This document shows positions 26,093-34,764 of a stretch of DNA of 64,000 nt, in pieces (the stretch's first letter is position 1; each line of letters opens with the position of its first letter). Location of the stretch: assembly GCF_000684975.1 (NCBI RefSeq), contig NZ_BAXZ01000010.1:124001-188000 (forward strand), read 5' to 3'. The DNA is from Paraburkholderia acidipaludis NBRC 101816. GTDB lineage: Bacteria > Pseudomonadota > Gammaproteobacteria > Burkholderiales > Burkholderiaceae. The notes beneath the pieces were generated by a model. It did not search any database and was not told where the DNA came from. It worked only from the letters and a program-made list of their open reading frames with translations. The translations under genes and the position numbers were made by a program.

Positions 26093-27461
26093 GGGGTCGC
26101 CCAATCGAATGGTAGTCAATGCCGAGTTCCGCCATCGCGTCCGGCTCGTAGAGATTGCGACCGTCGAAGATGCGCGGCGACTTGAGCACGGACTTCAGGT
26201 ACGCAAAGTCCGGCGCCTTGAAAACGGTCCATTCGGTGACGATCACGAGCGCGTCGGCGCCCACGACCGCCTCTTCGGGGCCCGTTGCGAACGTCAGCCG
26301 CGCGAGCAGCTCCGGCACGGGCGCGAGGTCGAGCCCGAACACGCGGCGCGCCTCGTCGGTCGCGACCGGATCGTAGGCCGTCACCTCGGCGCCGCGCGCG
26401 AGCAGCTCGGCAATCAGGCGCCGGCTCGACGCCTCGCGCATGTCGTCCGTGTTCGGCTTGAACGCGAGCCCCCAGACCGCAAAGCGCCGGCTGGAAAGGT
26501 CTTCGCCGAACGCGCTCACGATCTTGCGCACCAGCACTTCCTTCTGCCCGTGGTTCACGTCCTCGACGGCTTCGAGAATGCGCAGATTCTGGCCCGACTC
26601 CGCCGCGGTGCGGATCAGCGCCTGCACGTCCTTCGGGAAGCACGAGCCGCCGTAACCGCAGCCGGCATAGAGGAAGTGATAGCCGATGCGCGGGTCGGAG
26701 CCAATGCCGCGGCGCACCGACTCGATATCGGCGCCTACGCGGTCGGCAAGGTTGGCCATTTCGTTCATGAACGAAATGCGCGTGGCGAGCATGGCGTTGG
26801 CCGCGTACTTCGTGAACTCGGCGGAACGCACGTCCATGTAGATCGTGCGTTCGTGATTGCGGTTGAACGGCGCATAGAGGCGCTTCATCTTCTCGCGCGC
26901 GAGGCTGCCGTTCCCGTCTTCGTCGATGCCGATGATGATGCGGTCCGGCCGCATGAAGTCGTCGACGGCCGCGCCTTCCTTCAGGAACTCGGGATTCGAG
27001 ACAACCGAGTAGCGATGCTCCGCGCTGCCCGCCAGGCCGCGCCGCGCGAGTTCTTCGTCGAGCACGGCATGGACGCGCTGCGCGGTGCCCACGGGCACGG
27101 TCGACTTGTCCACGATCACCTTGAAGGCATTCATGTGGCGGCCGATATTGCGCGCCGCCTCCAACACGTATTGCAGGTCGGCGGAGCCGTCTTCGTCGGG
27201 CGGCGTGCCCACGGCGATGAACTGCACTTCGCCGTGCGCGACACTCGCGGCGACGTCGGTGGAAAACGTGATGCGGCCCGCCGCACGATTGCGCGCGATG
27301 AGCTCGAGCAGGCCCGGTTCGTGGATGGGCACGCCGCCGCTATTCAGGATGTCGATCTTGCGCGGATCGACGTCGAGGCAGAACACGTCGTGACCGATCT
27401 CGGCGAGGCACGCCCCGGTGACGAGGCCGACATAGCCGGTGCCGACAATGGTGATTTTCAT
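26055..27461 (-). CDS. ugd: UDP-glucose 6-dehydrogenase
   Basis: A 468-residue NAD-dependent dehydrogenase making UDP-glucuronate, a precursor of capsule, exopolysaccharide and of UDP-Ara4N for lipid A modification. The N-terminal Rossmann motif is VGTGYVGLVTGACLAEIGHD and the catalytic Cys lies in GCGYGGSCFPKD. The middle LARKMK/YAANAMLATRISFMNE region is typical. It lies upstream of hldE with overlapping ends. Confidence 0.96.
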   Translation of the reverse strand: MKITIVGTGYVGLVTGACLAEIGHDVFCLDVDPRKIDILNSGGVPIHEPGLLELIARNRAAGRITFSTDVAASVAHGEVQFIAVGTPPDEDGSADLQYVLEAARNIGRHMNAFKVIVDKSTVPVGTAQRVHAVLDEELARRGLAGSAEHRYSVVSNPEFLKEGAAVDDFMRPDRIIIGIDEDGNGSLAREKMKRLYAPFNRNHERTIYMDVRSAEFTKYAANAMLATRISFMNEMANLADRVGADIESVRRGIGSDPRIGYHFLYAGCGYGGSCFPKDVQALIRTAAESGQNLRILEAVEDVNHGQKEVLVRKIVSAFGEDLSSRRFAVWGLAFKPNTDDMREASSRRLIAELLARGAEVTAYDPVATDEARRVFGLDLAPVPELLARLTFATGPEEAVVGADALVIVTEWTVFKAPDFAYLKSVLKSPRIFDGRNLYEPDAMAELGIDYHSIGRPHVKLATDATPTV

Positions 27462-27540
27462 ACGCGCTCCGGTGAGAGATTCTGTGTTGTGTTGCAGCGC
27501 CGCCCTGCGTGCATGCGGCCTGCGGACGAACGCCGGACGC

Positions 27541-28716
27541 TCAGCTCGACGCGGGGATCGGCTCGACGCGGCGCGGCGCGTAGGTTTCCCAACCGCTGCA
27601 CCCCGGGCACTGCCAGTAGAAGAGGCGCGCCCGGAAGCCGCAATTCTGGCACGTGTAGCGTGGCAGATTTTTGGTGCGCTGCTGCAGGAGCGAGCGCATC
27701 AGCTGCAGCTCGCTGCTGCGCGGCTCCTCCGCCGTGGCCTGCTGCGCTTCGAGCAGACGCGCCATGCCGGCGAGATTCGGCGCCTTCTGCATTTGCGTGC
27801 GCGCCAGCGTGTGCGCTGCATCGGCGCCACGCAGCGCCGCAACGTACTTGTAGGCGACGTCGAGCAGATCGTTCGACGGATACGTATCGACCCACGCGGT
27901 GAGCAGTTGCGCGCCCTCTTCCGCGCGGCCGAGCGACTCGTAGCCTTTCATGATCTTCTCGGCAACGAGCGGCAGATAAGCGGGATTCTGCTCTTCCACG
28001 CCGCGCCACCGGGCGAGCGCGGCCTCCCAGTCGCCGCCCGCCGCATCGGCGTCGCCGGCGAGGATCGTGGCGCGCACGTTCTGCGGATTCGCCTTGAGCG
28101 CGAGCTCAAGCTGGCGCCGCGCTTCGTCGGGCTTCTTCTGCTGCAAGGCCTCCTGCGCCAGCTCGCAATGGAACTGGGCAATTTCGACGTCGAGCGAGCC
28201 CGCGCCCATGGTTTCGAGCTGGCGCGCGGTATCGATCGAGCGGTTCCAGTCCTTCTCGATGCCGTAGATCGTGAGCAGTGCCCGCTGGGCGCCCAGCGCG
28301 TAGTCGCCCGATTGCAGCGAGACGAAGGTCTCCTCCGCGCGATCGAGCATGCCCGCCTTCAGATAATCCTGGCCGAGTTCATAGAGCGCGTGATCGCGCT
28401 CGTTCACGGGCAGGTCCGGACGCGAAAGCAGGTTCTGATGCACGCGGATGGCGCGGTCGGTCTCGCCGCGGCGGCGAAACAGATTGCCGAGCGCGAAGTG
28501 CAACTCGACCGTTTCGGGATCGAGCTTGGCGACTTCGATGAACGCATCGATCGCTTTGTCCGGCTGCTCGTTGAGCAGAAAATTCAGGCCGCGGAAATAG
28601 GAGCGCGGCAGGTTGGCGCTTTCGGACAAAAGCGCCTTGAGGTCGTAGCGCGACGCCATCCAGCCGAGCGCGAAGGCGACGGGAATGACGAGGAGCCACC
28701 AGAAATCGAGATCCAT
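27541..28716 (-). CDS. lapB: Lipopolysaccharide assembly protein B
   Basis: A 391-residue YciM/LapB protein. One N-terminal membrane anchor (about residues 4-20) is followed by TPR-like helices (about 30-345) and a C-terminal rubredoxin-type metal site with two CxxC pairs (CQNC and CPGC, about residues 362-380). In E. coli it controls LpxC turnover through FtsH and so limits lipopolysaccharide synthesis. The start at 28716 (MDLDFWWLLVIPVAFALG) is chosen from the anchor. It follows lapA by 64 bases. Confidence 0.94.
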   Translation of the reverse strand: MDLDFWWLLVIPVAFALGWMASRYDLKALLSESANLPRSYFRGLNFLLNEQPDKAIDAFIEVAKLDPETVELHFALGNLFRRRGETDRAIRVHQNLLSRPDLPVNERDHALYELGQDYLKAGMLDRAEETFVSLQSGDYALGAQRALLTIYGIEKDWNRSIDTARQLETMGAGSLDVEIAQFHCELAQEALQQKKPDEARRQLELALKANPQNVRATILAGDADAAGGDWEAALARWRGVEEQNPAYLPLVAEKIMKGYESLGRAEEGAQLLTAWVDTYPSNDLLDVAYKYVAALRGADAAHTLARTQMQKAPNLAGMARLLEAQQATAEEPRSSELQLMRSLLQQRTKNLPRYTCQNCGFRARLFYWQCPGCSGWETYAPRRVEPIPASS

Positions 28717-28780
28717 GCGAGCGACGGTGTAAGCGGGACACAAGCCGCACGCCTTGCGGGCGCGCGGCGAAACGATGGGA

Positions 28781-29074
28781 TCAGATGAGCGGCGGCAGCG
28801 GCGGCTCGGCGATCGGCGGCGGCGTCTCGCGCGCCGCCCGCAGGTCGCGCTTCAGGCGGCCGTTCTCCATGCGCAGCCGGAACAGGCCCGGCAGCGCCGA
28901 GAGCAGCCCGGCCAGCAACCCCACCACGAAGAATGCGAGGCCGATCAGGATCAGCGGAGCCTGCCACGCATATCCGGCAAGAAAGTTCAGCGTTGTGGTT
29001 TGCGTGTTGGCGAGCGCAAGCACGAGCAGCAACACGAATACCAGCACACGGATCACCCAGGCGATCAATCTCAT
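28781..29074 (-). CDS. lapA: LapA family protein (DUF1049)
   Basis: A 97-residue membrane protein with two spans (about residues 3-25 and 40-65) and a C-terminal cytosolic coil ending in Pro-rich sequence. The NTQTTTLNFL segment between the spans is typical of DUF1049/LapA. It acts with LapB in lipopolysaccharide assembly. The start at 29074 is MRLIAWV, preceded by GAGA. Confidence 0.92.
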   Translation of the reverse strand: MRLIAWVIRVLVFVLLLVLALANTQTTTLNFLAGYAWQAPLILIGLAFFVVGLLAGLLSALPGLFRLRMENGRLKRDLRAARETPPPIAEPPLPPLI

Positions 29075-29254
29075 GAAAGAGTCTCTTGGCAGTTGCGAAG
29101 AAGGCGCCGGCACCGGCCGCCATGCTGCGCCGCAGCACGAGCCGTGCCGAAGTGACCCGTATTGTAAATGAACGCCCCGCCGCCCGGGATGTGCGCTGTA
29201 GCGCATGTCGCGGGCAGGCGGCGAATCCGCGAACAACACCGCTGGGTATGCGCG

Positions 29255-29293
29255 AAAAAAAAGCGCCGGGGGTCGATCACCCCCGGCGCTTTT
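29255..29293 (-). terminator. Terminator after ihfB
   Basis: A long hairpin (about 15-base arms at 29259-29273 and 29279-29293) with eight A on the left. Read on the minus strand the stem is followed by a T run, ending the rpsA-ihfB transcript before lapA. Confidence 0.88.
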
Positions 29294-29356
29294 CCGGTCT
29301 TTATATCTGGCCATCTGGCATTGACCGCCGACGACCGCAAGCACCCCAAGGAGCGC

Positions 29357-29680
29357 TTACTGATCGTCGTCCGGCTCGTCCGCTTTCAGCGGCTCGCCCG
29401 CACGCCGGTCCACGCGCTCGCGCAATTCCTTGCCCGGCTTGAAGTGCGGCACGAACTTCTCAGGCACCAGCACCTTCTCACCCGACTTCGGGTTGCGTCC
29501 TACGCGCGACGGCCGGCGGTTCAGGCCGAAGCTGCCAAAACCGCGAATTTCGATGCGATGGCCCTTGGCAAGCGCCTCGGACATCGCATCGAGCATCGTC
29601 TTGACCGCGAAATCCGCATCCTTGAGGACAAGTTGCGGAAATCGCGTAGCCAGCTGCGCGACCAATTCAGATTTGGTCAT
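29357..29680 (-). CDS. ihfB: Integration host factor beta subunit
   Basis: A 107-residue DNA-bending protein of the HU/IHF family, with MTKSELVAQLATRFPQL, the GRNPKSGEKVLVPEKFVPHFKPG signature and a C-terminal tail about 12 residues longer than the E. coli protein. It pairs with IhfA. It lies 26 bases after rpsA, the same neighbourhood as in E. coli. Confidence 0.96.
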   Translation of the reverse strand: MTKSELVAQLATRFPQLVLKDADFAVKTMLDAMSEALAKGHRIEIRGFGSFGLNRRPSRVGRNPKSGEKVLVPEKFVPHFKPGKELRERVDRRAGEPLKADEPDDDQ

Positions 29681-29706
29681 ACTTCAGCTTGCCCCCGTTA
29701 TGAGGC

Positions 29707-31419
29707 TTACTGGTTCTGGCCGTCGAGCTTGGCCTTGAGCAGCGCGCCGAGGTTGGTCGTGCCGGTGGCAGCCTGACCCGAATCCGCCGACATGCTGCGC
29801 AGGGCTTCCTGCGTCTCGGCCGAATCCTTCGCCTTGATCGACAGGTTGATGCCACGCGACTTGCGATCGATGTTGATGATCATCGCGTTGACCTTGTCGC
29901 CTTCCTTCAGCACGTTGCGAGCATCTTCCACGCGGTCTTGCGCGATTTCCGAAGCACGCAGGTAGCCTTCGACGTCGGCGTTCAGGGTGATCACTGCGCC
30001 CTTCGCGTCAACCGACTTGACCACGCCGTCAACCGTCGAGCCCTTGTCGTTGACAGCAACGAAGTTGCTGAACGGGTCGCCTTCGAGCTGCTTGATGCCG
30101 AGCGAAATGCGTTCCTTCTCGACGTCGATGCCCAGCACCACGGCTTCGACTTCGTCGCCCTTCTTGTACTTGCGCACGGCTTCTTCGCCGGTTTCGCTCC
30201 ACGACAGGTCGGAGAGGTGAACCAGGCCGTCGATGCCGCCGGGCAGGCCGATGAACACGCCGAAGTCGGTGATCGACTTGATGGCGCCTTGCAGCTTGTC
30301 GCCCTTCTTGAAGTTGCGGCTGAAGTCATCCCACGGATTCGGCTTGCACTGCTTCATGCCGAGCGAGATGCGGCGGCGGTCTTCGTCGATCTCGAGGACC
30401 ATGACTTCGACTTCGTCGCCCAGCTGGACAACCTTCGACGGCGCAACGTTCTTGTTGGTCCAGTCCATTTCGGAAACGTGAACCAGGCCTTCGATACCCG
30501 ACTCGACTTCGACGAACGCGCCGTAGTCGGTGATGTTCGTGACCTTGCCGAACAGGCGCGTGCCCGACGGGTAACGGCGCGAGATGCCTTCCCACGGATC
30601 GTCGCCCAGTTGCTTGATACCGAGCGAAACGCGGTTCTTTTCCTGGTCGAACTTGAGGATCTTCGCGGTAACTTCCTGGCCAACCGAGAGAACTTCGCTC
30701 GGGTGACGCACGCGACGCCATGCGATGTCGGTGATGTGCAGCAGGCCGTCGATGCCGCCGAGGTCCACGAACGCGCCGTAATCGGTGATGTTCTTGACCA
30801 CGCCGTTGACGATCGCGCCTTCCTTCAGCGTTTCGAGCAGCTTCGCGCGCTCTTCGCCTTGCGTGGCTTCGATCACTGCGCGGCGCGACAGCACGACGTT
30901 GTTACGCTTGCGGTCGAGCTTGATGACGCGGAATTCGAGGGTCTTGCCTTCGTACGGCGTCGTGTCCTTGACCGGACGCGTGTCGACGAGCGAACCCGGC
31001 AGGAACGCGCGGATGCCGTTGACCATGACGGTCATGCCGCCCTTGACCTTGCCCGTGATCGTGCCGGTCACGAGTTCGTTGTTGTCGAGAGCCTTTTCCA
31101 GCGACAGCCACGAAGCGAGACGCTTCGCCTTGTCGCGCGACAGGATCGTGTCGCCGTAGCCGTTTTCCAGCGCGTCGATCGCGACGGAAACGAAATCGCC
31201 CGCCTGAACCTCCACTTCGCCCTGGTCGTTCAGGAATTCCTCGATGGGAATGTAGGCCTCGGACTTCAGGCCAGCGTTGACGACCACGAAGTTGTGGTCG
31301 ACGCGCACGACTTCAGCGGAGATGACCTCGCCGGCGCGCATGTCCTGGCGGGTCAGCGACTCTTCGAACAGAGCCGCGAAAGATTCGGTAATCGGGGTGG
31401 AGGTTTGCAGGTCGGACAT
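29707..31419 (-). CDS. rpsA: 30S ribosomal protein S1
   Basis: A 570-residue S1 with six S1 RNA-binding domains; repeated segments such as YGAFVDLGGIDGLLHITDIAW and the later VHVSEMDW, VHLSDLSW and YLRASEIA mark the domain starts. It helps load mRNA on the 30S subunit. The start MSDLQTSTPITESF at 31419 fits the family; the longer frame upstream is noise. It is transcribed with ihfB. Confidence 0.97.
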   Translation of the reverse strand: MSDLQTSTPITESFAALFEESLTRQDMRAGEVISAEVVRVDHNFVVVNAGLKSEAYIPIEEFLNDQGEVEVQAGDFVSVAIDALENGYGDTILSRDKAKRLASWLSLEKALDNNELVTGTITGKVKGGMTVMVNGIRAFLPGSLVDTRPVKDTTPYEGKTLEFRVIKLDRKRNNVVLSRRAVIEATQGEERAKLLETLKEGAIVNGVVKNITDYGAFVDLGGIDGLLHITDIAWRRVRHPSEVLSVGQEVTAKILKFDQEKNRVSLGIKQLGDDPWEGISRRYPSGTRLFGKVTNITDYGAFVEVESGIEGLVHVSEMDWTNKNVAPSKVVQLGDEVEVMVLEIDEDRRRISLGMKQCKPNPWDDFSRNFKKGDKLQGAIKSITDFGVFIGLPGGIDGLVHLSDLSWSETGEEAVRKYKKGDEVEAVVLGIDVEKERISLGIKQLEGDPFSNFVAVNDKGSTVDGVVKSVDAKGAVITLNADVEGYLRASEIAQDRVEDARNVLKEGDKVNAMIINIDRKSRGINLSIKAKDSAETQEALRSMSADSGQAATGTTNLGALLKAKLDGQNQ

Positions 31420-31594
31420 AAAAATCTGAATTTGCAGGGTTTTCGCTGCGGGTTCGACTGCCTGCCGGTCATCTGGACCGGTCCCGCCTTGCTGCCGGAA
31501 CGCCTGTTCGCGGCACGGATGCGAAAGCCATACGGGGTTAAAGGGTTTAACACACGCTCCGCTCGTGCGGAGCACCACTGCTACTACAACTACT

Positions 31595-31610
31595 CAACTG
31601 CTCAACTGCT
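31595..31610. repeat. Two CAACTGCT tandem copies in the rpsA-cmk gap
   Basis: Two exact CAACTGCT units within a wider CTACTACAACTACT-type low-complexity stretch (about 31577-31614), ending a few bases beyond the stop codon of cmk. Confidence 0.6.
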
Positions 31611-31617
31611 ACTGCGC

Positions 31618-32331
31618 TTACACCTGTTTGCCGTGCCCGTCGTGACGGGCCGGTTGCGGCAACGTCTGGTACCACTGCACCACCTGTTCGACCGCCTGGT
31701 CGATCGAGAGCGCCGAGGTGTCCAGAAGCTGCGCATCCTCCGCAGGCTTGAGCGGCGCGGCCGTGCGATTGCTGTCGCGCGCGTCGCGCTCACGCAAATC
31801 CCGGAGCAAGTCATCCATATTAGCAGAAAATCCCTTCTGGATCAATTGCTTATGCCGGCGGGCCGCGCGGGCCTCGACGCTCGCTGTCAGAAACACCTTT
31901 AGAACCGCGTCAGGAAAGATCACCGTACCCATGTCGCGGCCGTCCGCGACGAGCCCCGGCAGCTTGCGGAAGGCCCGCTGGCGCGCCACCAGCGCCGTGC
32001 GCACCGAGGGATGCGCGGCGATTACCGAGGCCCGGTTGCCCACTTCCTCCGCGCGGATTTCGGTCGAGACGTCCACGCCGTCGAGTTGCGCGAGCCCCTC
32101 GCGGAACGTGATGTGGAGATCGTCGATCAGCTTTGCAAGGCCGTCCGCGTCGTCGCAGGCGATCGTATAGCGGATGCTGGCGAGCGCCGCGAGCCGGTAC
32201 AAGGCGCCGCTGTCGAGCAGGTGAAAGCCGAGATGCGCGGCCACGAGCGTGGCCACCGTGCCCTTGCCGGAAGCGGTCGGGCCGTCGATTGCAATGACGG
32301 GCGTCGGATAAAAGGGACGGTTTGATTTCAT
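31618..32331 (-). CDS. cmk: Cytidylate kinase
   Basis: A 237-residue CMP/dCMP kinase. The P-loop is IAIDGPTASGKGTVA, followed by LLDSGALYR, and DGRDMGTVIFPDA lies in the middle, all typical. The start MKSNRPF at 32331 precedes the P-loop by about 13 residues as in the family. It lies between aroA and rpsA, as in many Proteobacteria. Confidence 0.96.
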   Translation of the reverse strand: MKSNRPFYPTPVIAIDGPTASGKGTVATLVAAHLGFHLLDSGALYRLAALASIRYTIACDDADGLAKLIDDLHITFREGLAQLDGVDVSTEIRAEEVGNRASVIAAHPSVRTALVARQRAFRKLPGLVADGRDMGTVIFPDAVLKVFLTASVEARAARRHKQLIQKGFSANMDDLLRDLRERDARDSNRTAAPLKPAEDAQLLDTSALSIDQAVEQVVQWYQTLPQPARHDGHGKQV

Positions 32332-32346
32332 GCTGGCGTTATGGGT

Positions 32347-32384
32347 GACTACAAGGCGACTACAAAGGCAACTACATGGCAACT
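32347..32384. repeat. Degenerate 11-12-base tandem repeat in the cmk-aroA gap
   Basis: Units GACTACAAGGC, GACTACAAAGGC and AACTACATGGC followed by a partial AACT, in the 105-base gap upstream of cmk. They have the look of replication-slippage repeats. Confidence 0.65.
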
Positions 32385-32436
32385 GCGAACCACTATGACG
32401 ACGACCTCAGTATCGCCGTCAGTGAAAAATCCGGCG

Positions 32437-33741
32437 TCAAGGCTGCGCGAGCGCGAGGAACCGGTCGAAATAGTCGGGGAAGGTCTTGCCGACGCATTTC
32501 GGGTCGTTGATGCGCACGGGCACGCCGCCCAGGCTCACGAGCGAGAAGCACATTGCCATGCGGTGATCGTCGTACGTGTCGATCGCCGCGTTCGGCGTGA
32601 GTTGCGCGGGCGGGCGCACGATCAGATAATCCGGGCCCTCCTCCACATCGGCGCCGACCTTGCGCAGCTCCTTGGCCATTGCCGCGATGCGGTCGGTTTC
32701 CTTCACGCGCCAGCTCGCGATATTGCGCAGCGTCGTCGCGCCGTCCGCGAAGAGCGCCGCCACGGCGATCGTCATGGCCGCGTCGGGAATCAGATTGAAG
32801 TCCATGTCGATCGGATCGAGCTTGCCGTGATCGTTGCCGATCCCGCGCACCTCGATCCAGTCGTCGGCCATCGTGACGTTGGCGCCCATGCGGCCGAGCG
32901 CGTCGGCAAAGCCGATGTCGCCCTGGATGCTCGCGCGCCCCACGCCCTCCACGCGCAGCGGGCCGCCGCCGATGGCGCCCGCGGCGAGGAAATACGACGC
33001 GGACGAGGCGTCGCCCTCGACCATGATCTTGCCGGGCGACTGATAGCGCACGCCCGCCGGCACTTCGAAGCGGTGCCAGCCGTGGCGCTCGACCTTCACG
33101 CCAAAGCGTTCCATGAGCTTGATCGTGATATCGATATAGGGCTTCGAAATGAGCTCGCCGTCCACCTGCACGACCGTCACGCCGTCCTTGGCGCGCACGA
33201 GCGGCAGCGTCATCAGCAGCGCCGTGAGGAACTGGCTCGAAACGTCGCCGCGCACGGCGATCGGCGCGTCGACCGAAATCGTCGAAGGGCGGATACGCAG
33301 CGGCGGAAAGCCTTCGTTCTCCTCGTAATCGATCTTCGCGCCGATCTGGCGCAGGCCGTCCACGAGGTCGCCGATCGGCCGCTCGTGCATGCGCGGCACG
33401 CCATGAATGCGGTAGTCGCCGCCGTTCACCGCGAGCGCCGCCGTGAGCGGACGCACCGCCGTGCCCGCGTTGCCGAGGAAGAGATCCGCGCGCACCGCCG
33501 TGAATGCGCCGCGCGTGCCCTGCACGACGCAGGTGTCGTCTTCGCGCTTGAGCCTCACGCCGAGCTTTTCGAGCGCGTCGAGCATGACGCGCGTGTCGTC
33601 GGAGTCGAGCAGGTTCGTGATCGTGGTCTCGCCTTCGGCCAGCGCCGCGAGCAACAGCACGCGGTTCGAGATGCTCTTCGAGCCGGGCAGGCGGATCGTG
33701 CCGGACGCACGGGAGAAGGGTCCGAGATCGAGATAGTCCAT
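32437..33741 (-). CDS. aroA: 3-phosphoshikimate 1-carboxyvinyltransferase (EPSP synthase)
   Basis: A 434-residue enzyme joining PEP and shikimate 3-phosphate, the sixth step of the shikimate pathway. LPGSKSISNRVLLLAALAEG binds shikimate phosphate, and LGNAGTAVRPLTAAL contains the LGNAGTA class I signature with the PEP site. The C-terminal YDDHRMAMCFSL segment is present. The start MDYLDLGPF at 33741 fits the family. This is a class I (glyphosate-sensitive type) enzyme by motif. Confidence 0.97.
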   Translation of the reverse strand: MDYLDLGPFSRASGTIRLPGSKSISNRVLLLAALAEGETTITNLLDSDDTRVMLDALEKLGVRLKREDDTCVVQGTRGAFTAVRADLFLGNAGTAVRPLTAALAVNGGDYRIHGVPRMHERPIGDLVDGLRQIGAKIDYEENEGFPPLRIRPSTISVDAPIAVRGDVSSQFLTALLMTLPLVRAKDGVTVVQVDGELISKPYIDITIKLMERFGVKVERHGWHRFEVPAGVRYQSPGKIMVEGDASSASYFLAAGAIGGGPLRVEGVGRASIQGDIGFADALGRMGANVTMADDWIEVRGIGNDHGKLDPIDMDFNLIPDAAMTIAVAALFADGATTLRNIASWRVKETDRIAAMAKELRKVGADVEEGPDYLIVRPPAQLTPNAAIDTYDDHRMAMCFSLVSLGGVPVRINDPKCVGKTFPDYFDRFLALAQP

Positions 33742-33794
33742 GGGTGTGTCCTGAGAATTCGGTCGGGCGCGAGGGGGGCGGCTGGTCTTTCGGC

Positions 33795-34730
33795 TTACTT
33801 GTCCGGTGCGGCTTCGGCGGCGCGCTTGCCGCCGCGCTCCTGCCACGCGCTGCGCGCCGCGCGCGAGCGCGCGAACACCGTTTCGAGGGTGGCGCCGTCG
33901 CCGGTGTCGATGGCTGCGCGCAGCTTCGCCAGCACTTCAGTGTAGGCGTCGAGTTCGGCGAGCAACGCCGCGCGGTTCGCGAGGCAGACGTCGCGCCACA
34001 TCTCGGGGCTCGACGCGGCGATGCGCGTGAAATCGCGAAAGCCCCCGGCGGCGAACGAGAATTTGAGTTCGGCATCGGGCGACGCGAGGATCTGGTCCAC
34101 GAGCGCGAACGACAGCACATGCGGCAGATGGCTCACCGAGGCGAACACGCGGTCATGCTGCGCGGCGCTCATCGTGCCGATCACGGCCCCCGTCGCGCGC
34201 CACATCGCGGCGATGCGCTCGACCGCCTCCGGCGCGTTCTCCGCGAGCGGGCACAGCACCACGTTGCGGCCGACGTAGAGATCGGGCAGCGCGGCCTCCA
34301 CGCCGCTCGACTCGCGGCCCGCAATCGGGTGAGCCGGCACGAACTGCGCCGCGCGCGCGCCGAGCGCCGCGCGCGCGGCCTCGATCACGTCGCTCTTGGT
34401 GCTGCCCGCGTCGGTGATGAGCGTCTCGGCTTCGAGATGCGGCACGATGCGCTCGAGCAGCGCGCGCGTCTGCGCGACCGGCGCGGCCAGCAGCACGATG
34501 TCGGCGCCCTTGAGCGCCTCGGCCAGCGCCGCATCGTCATCGAGCGCGGCGGCCGCGTCGATCACGCCCAGTTCGAGCGCGCGTTCGACCGAATGCCAGC
34601 GCCGTCCCACGCCGACCACGCGGCCCGCATTGAGGCCGCCGGCACCGCGCTCGCGCAGTCCGCGCGCGAGCGACCCGCCGATCAGGCCGACGCCGAAAAT
34701 CACCAGTTTGTTGAAGGAAAACACGCTCAC
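33795..34730 (-). CDS. tyrA: Prephenate dehydrogenase
   Basis: A 311-residue NAD(P)-dependent enzyme that converts prephenate to 4-hydroxyphenylpyruvate for tyrosine. The dinucleotide site is LVIFGVGLIGGSLARGLRE. The segment FVPAHPIAGRESSGVEAA contains the catalytic His. It starts at a GTG (34730). It lacks a fused chorismate mutase or aroA domain. It lies 54 bases upstream of aroA. Confidence 0.94.
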   Translation of the reverse strand: MSVFSFNKLVIFGVGLIGGSLARGLRERGAGGLNAGRVVGVGRRWHSVERALELGVIDAAAALDDDAALAEALKGADIVLLAAPVAQTRALLERIVPHLEAETLITDAGSTKSDVIEAARAALGARAAQFVPAHPIAGRESSGVEAALPDLYVGRNVVLCPLAENAPEAVERIAAMWRATGAVIGTMSAAQHDRVFASVSHLPHVLSFALVDQILASPDAELKFSFAAGGFRDFTRIAASSPEMWRDVCLANRAALLAELDAYTEVLAKLRAAIDTGDGATLETVFARSRAARSAWQERGGKRAAEAAPDK

Positions 34731-34764
34731 GACATCACCGGAAAGACGAAAACATACGCAACAC

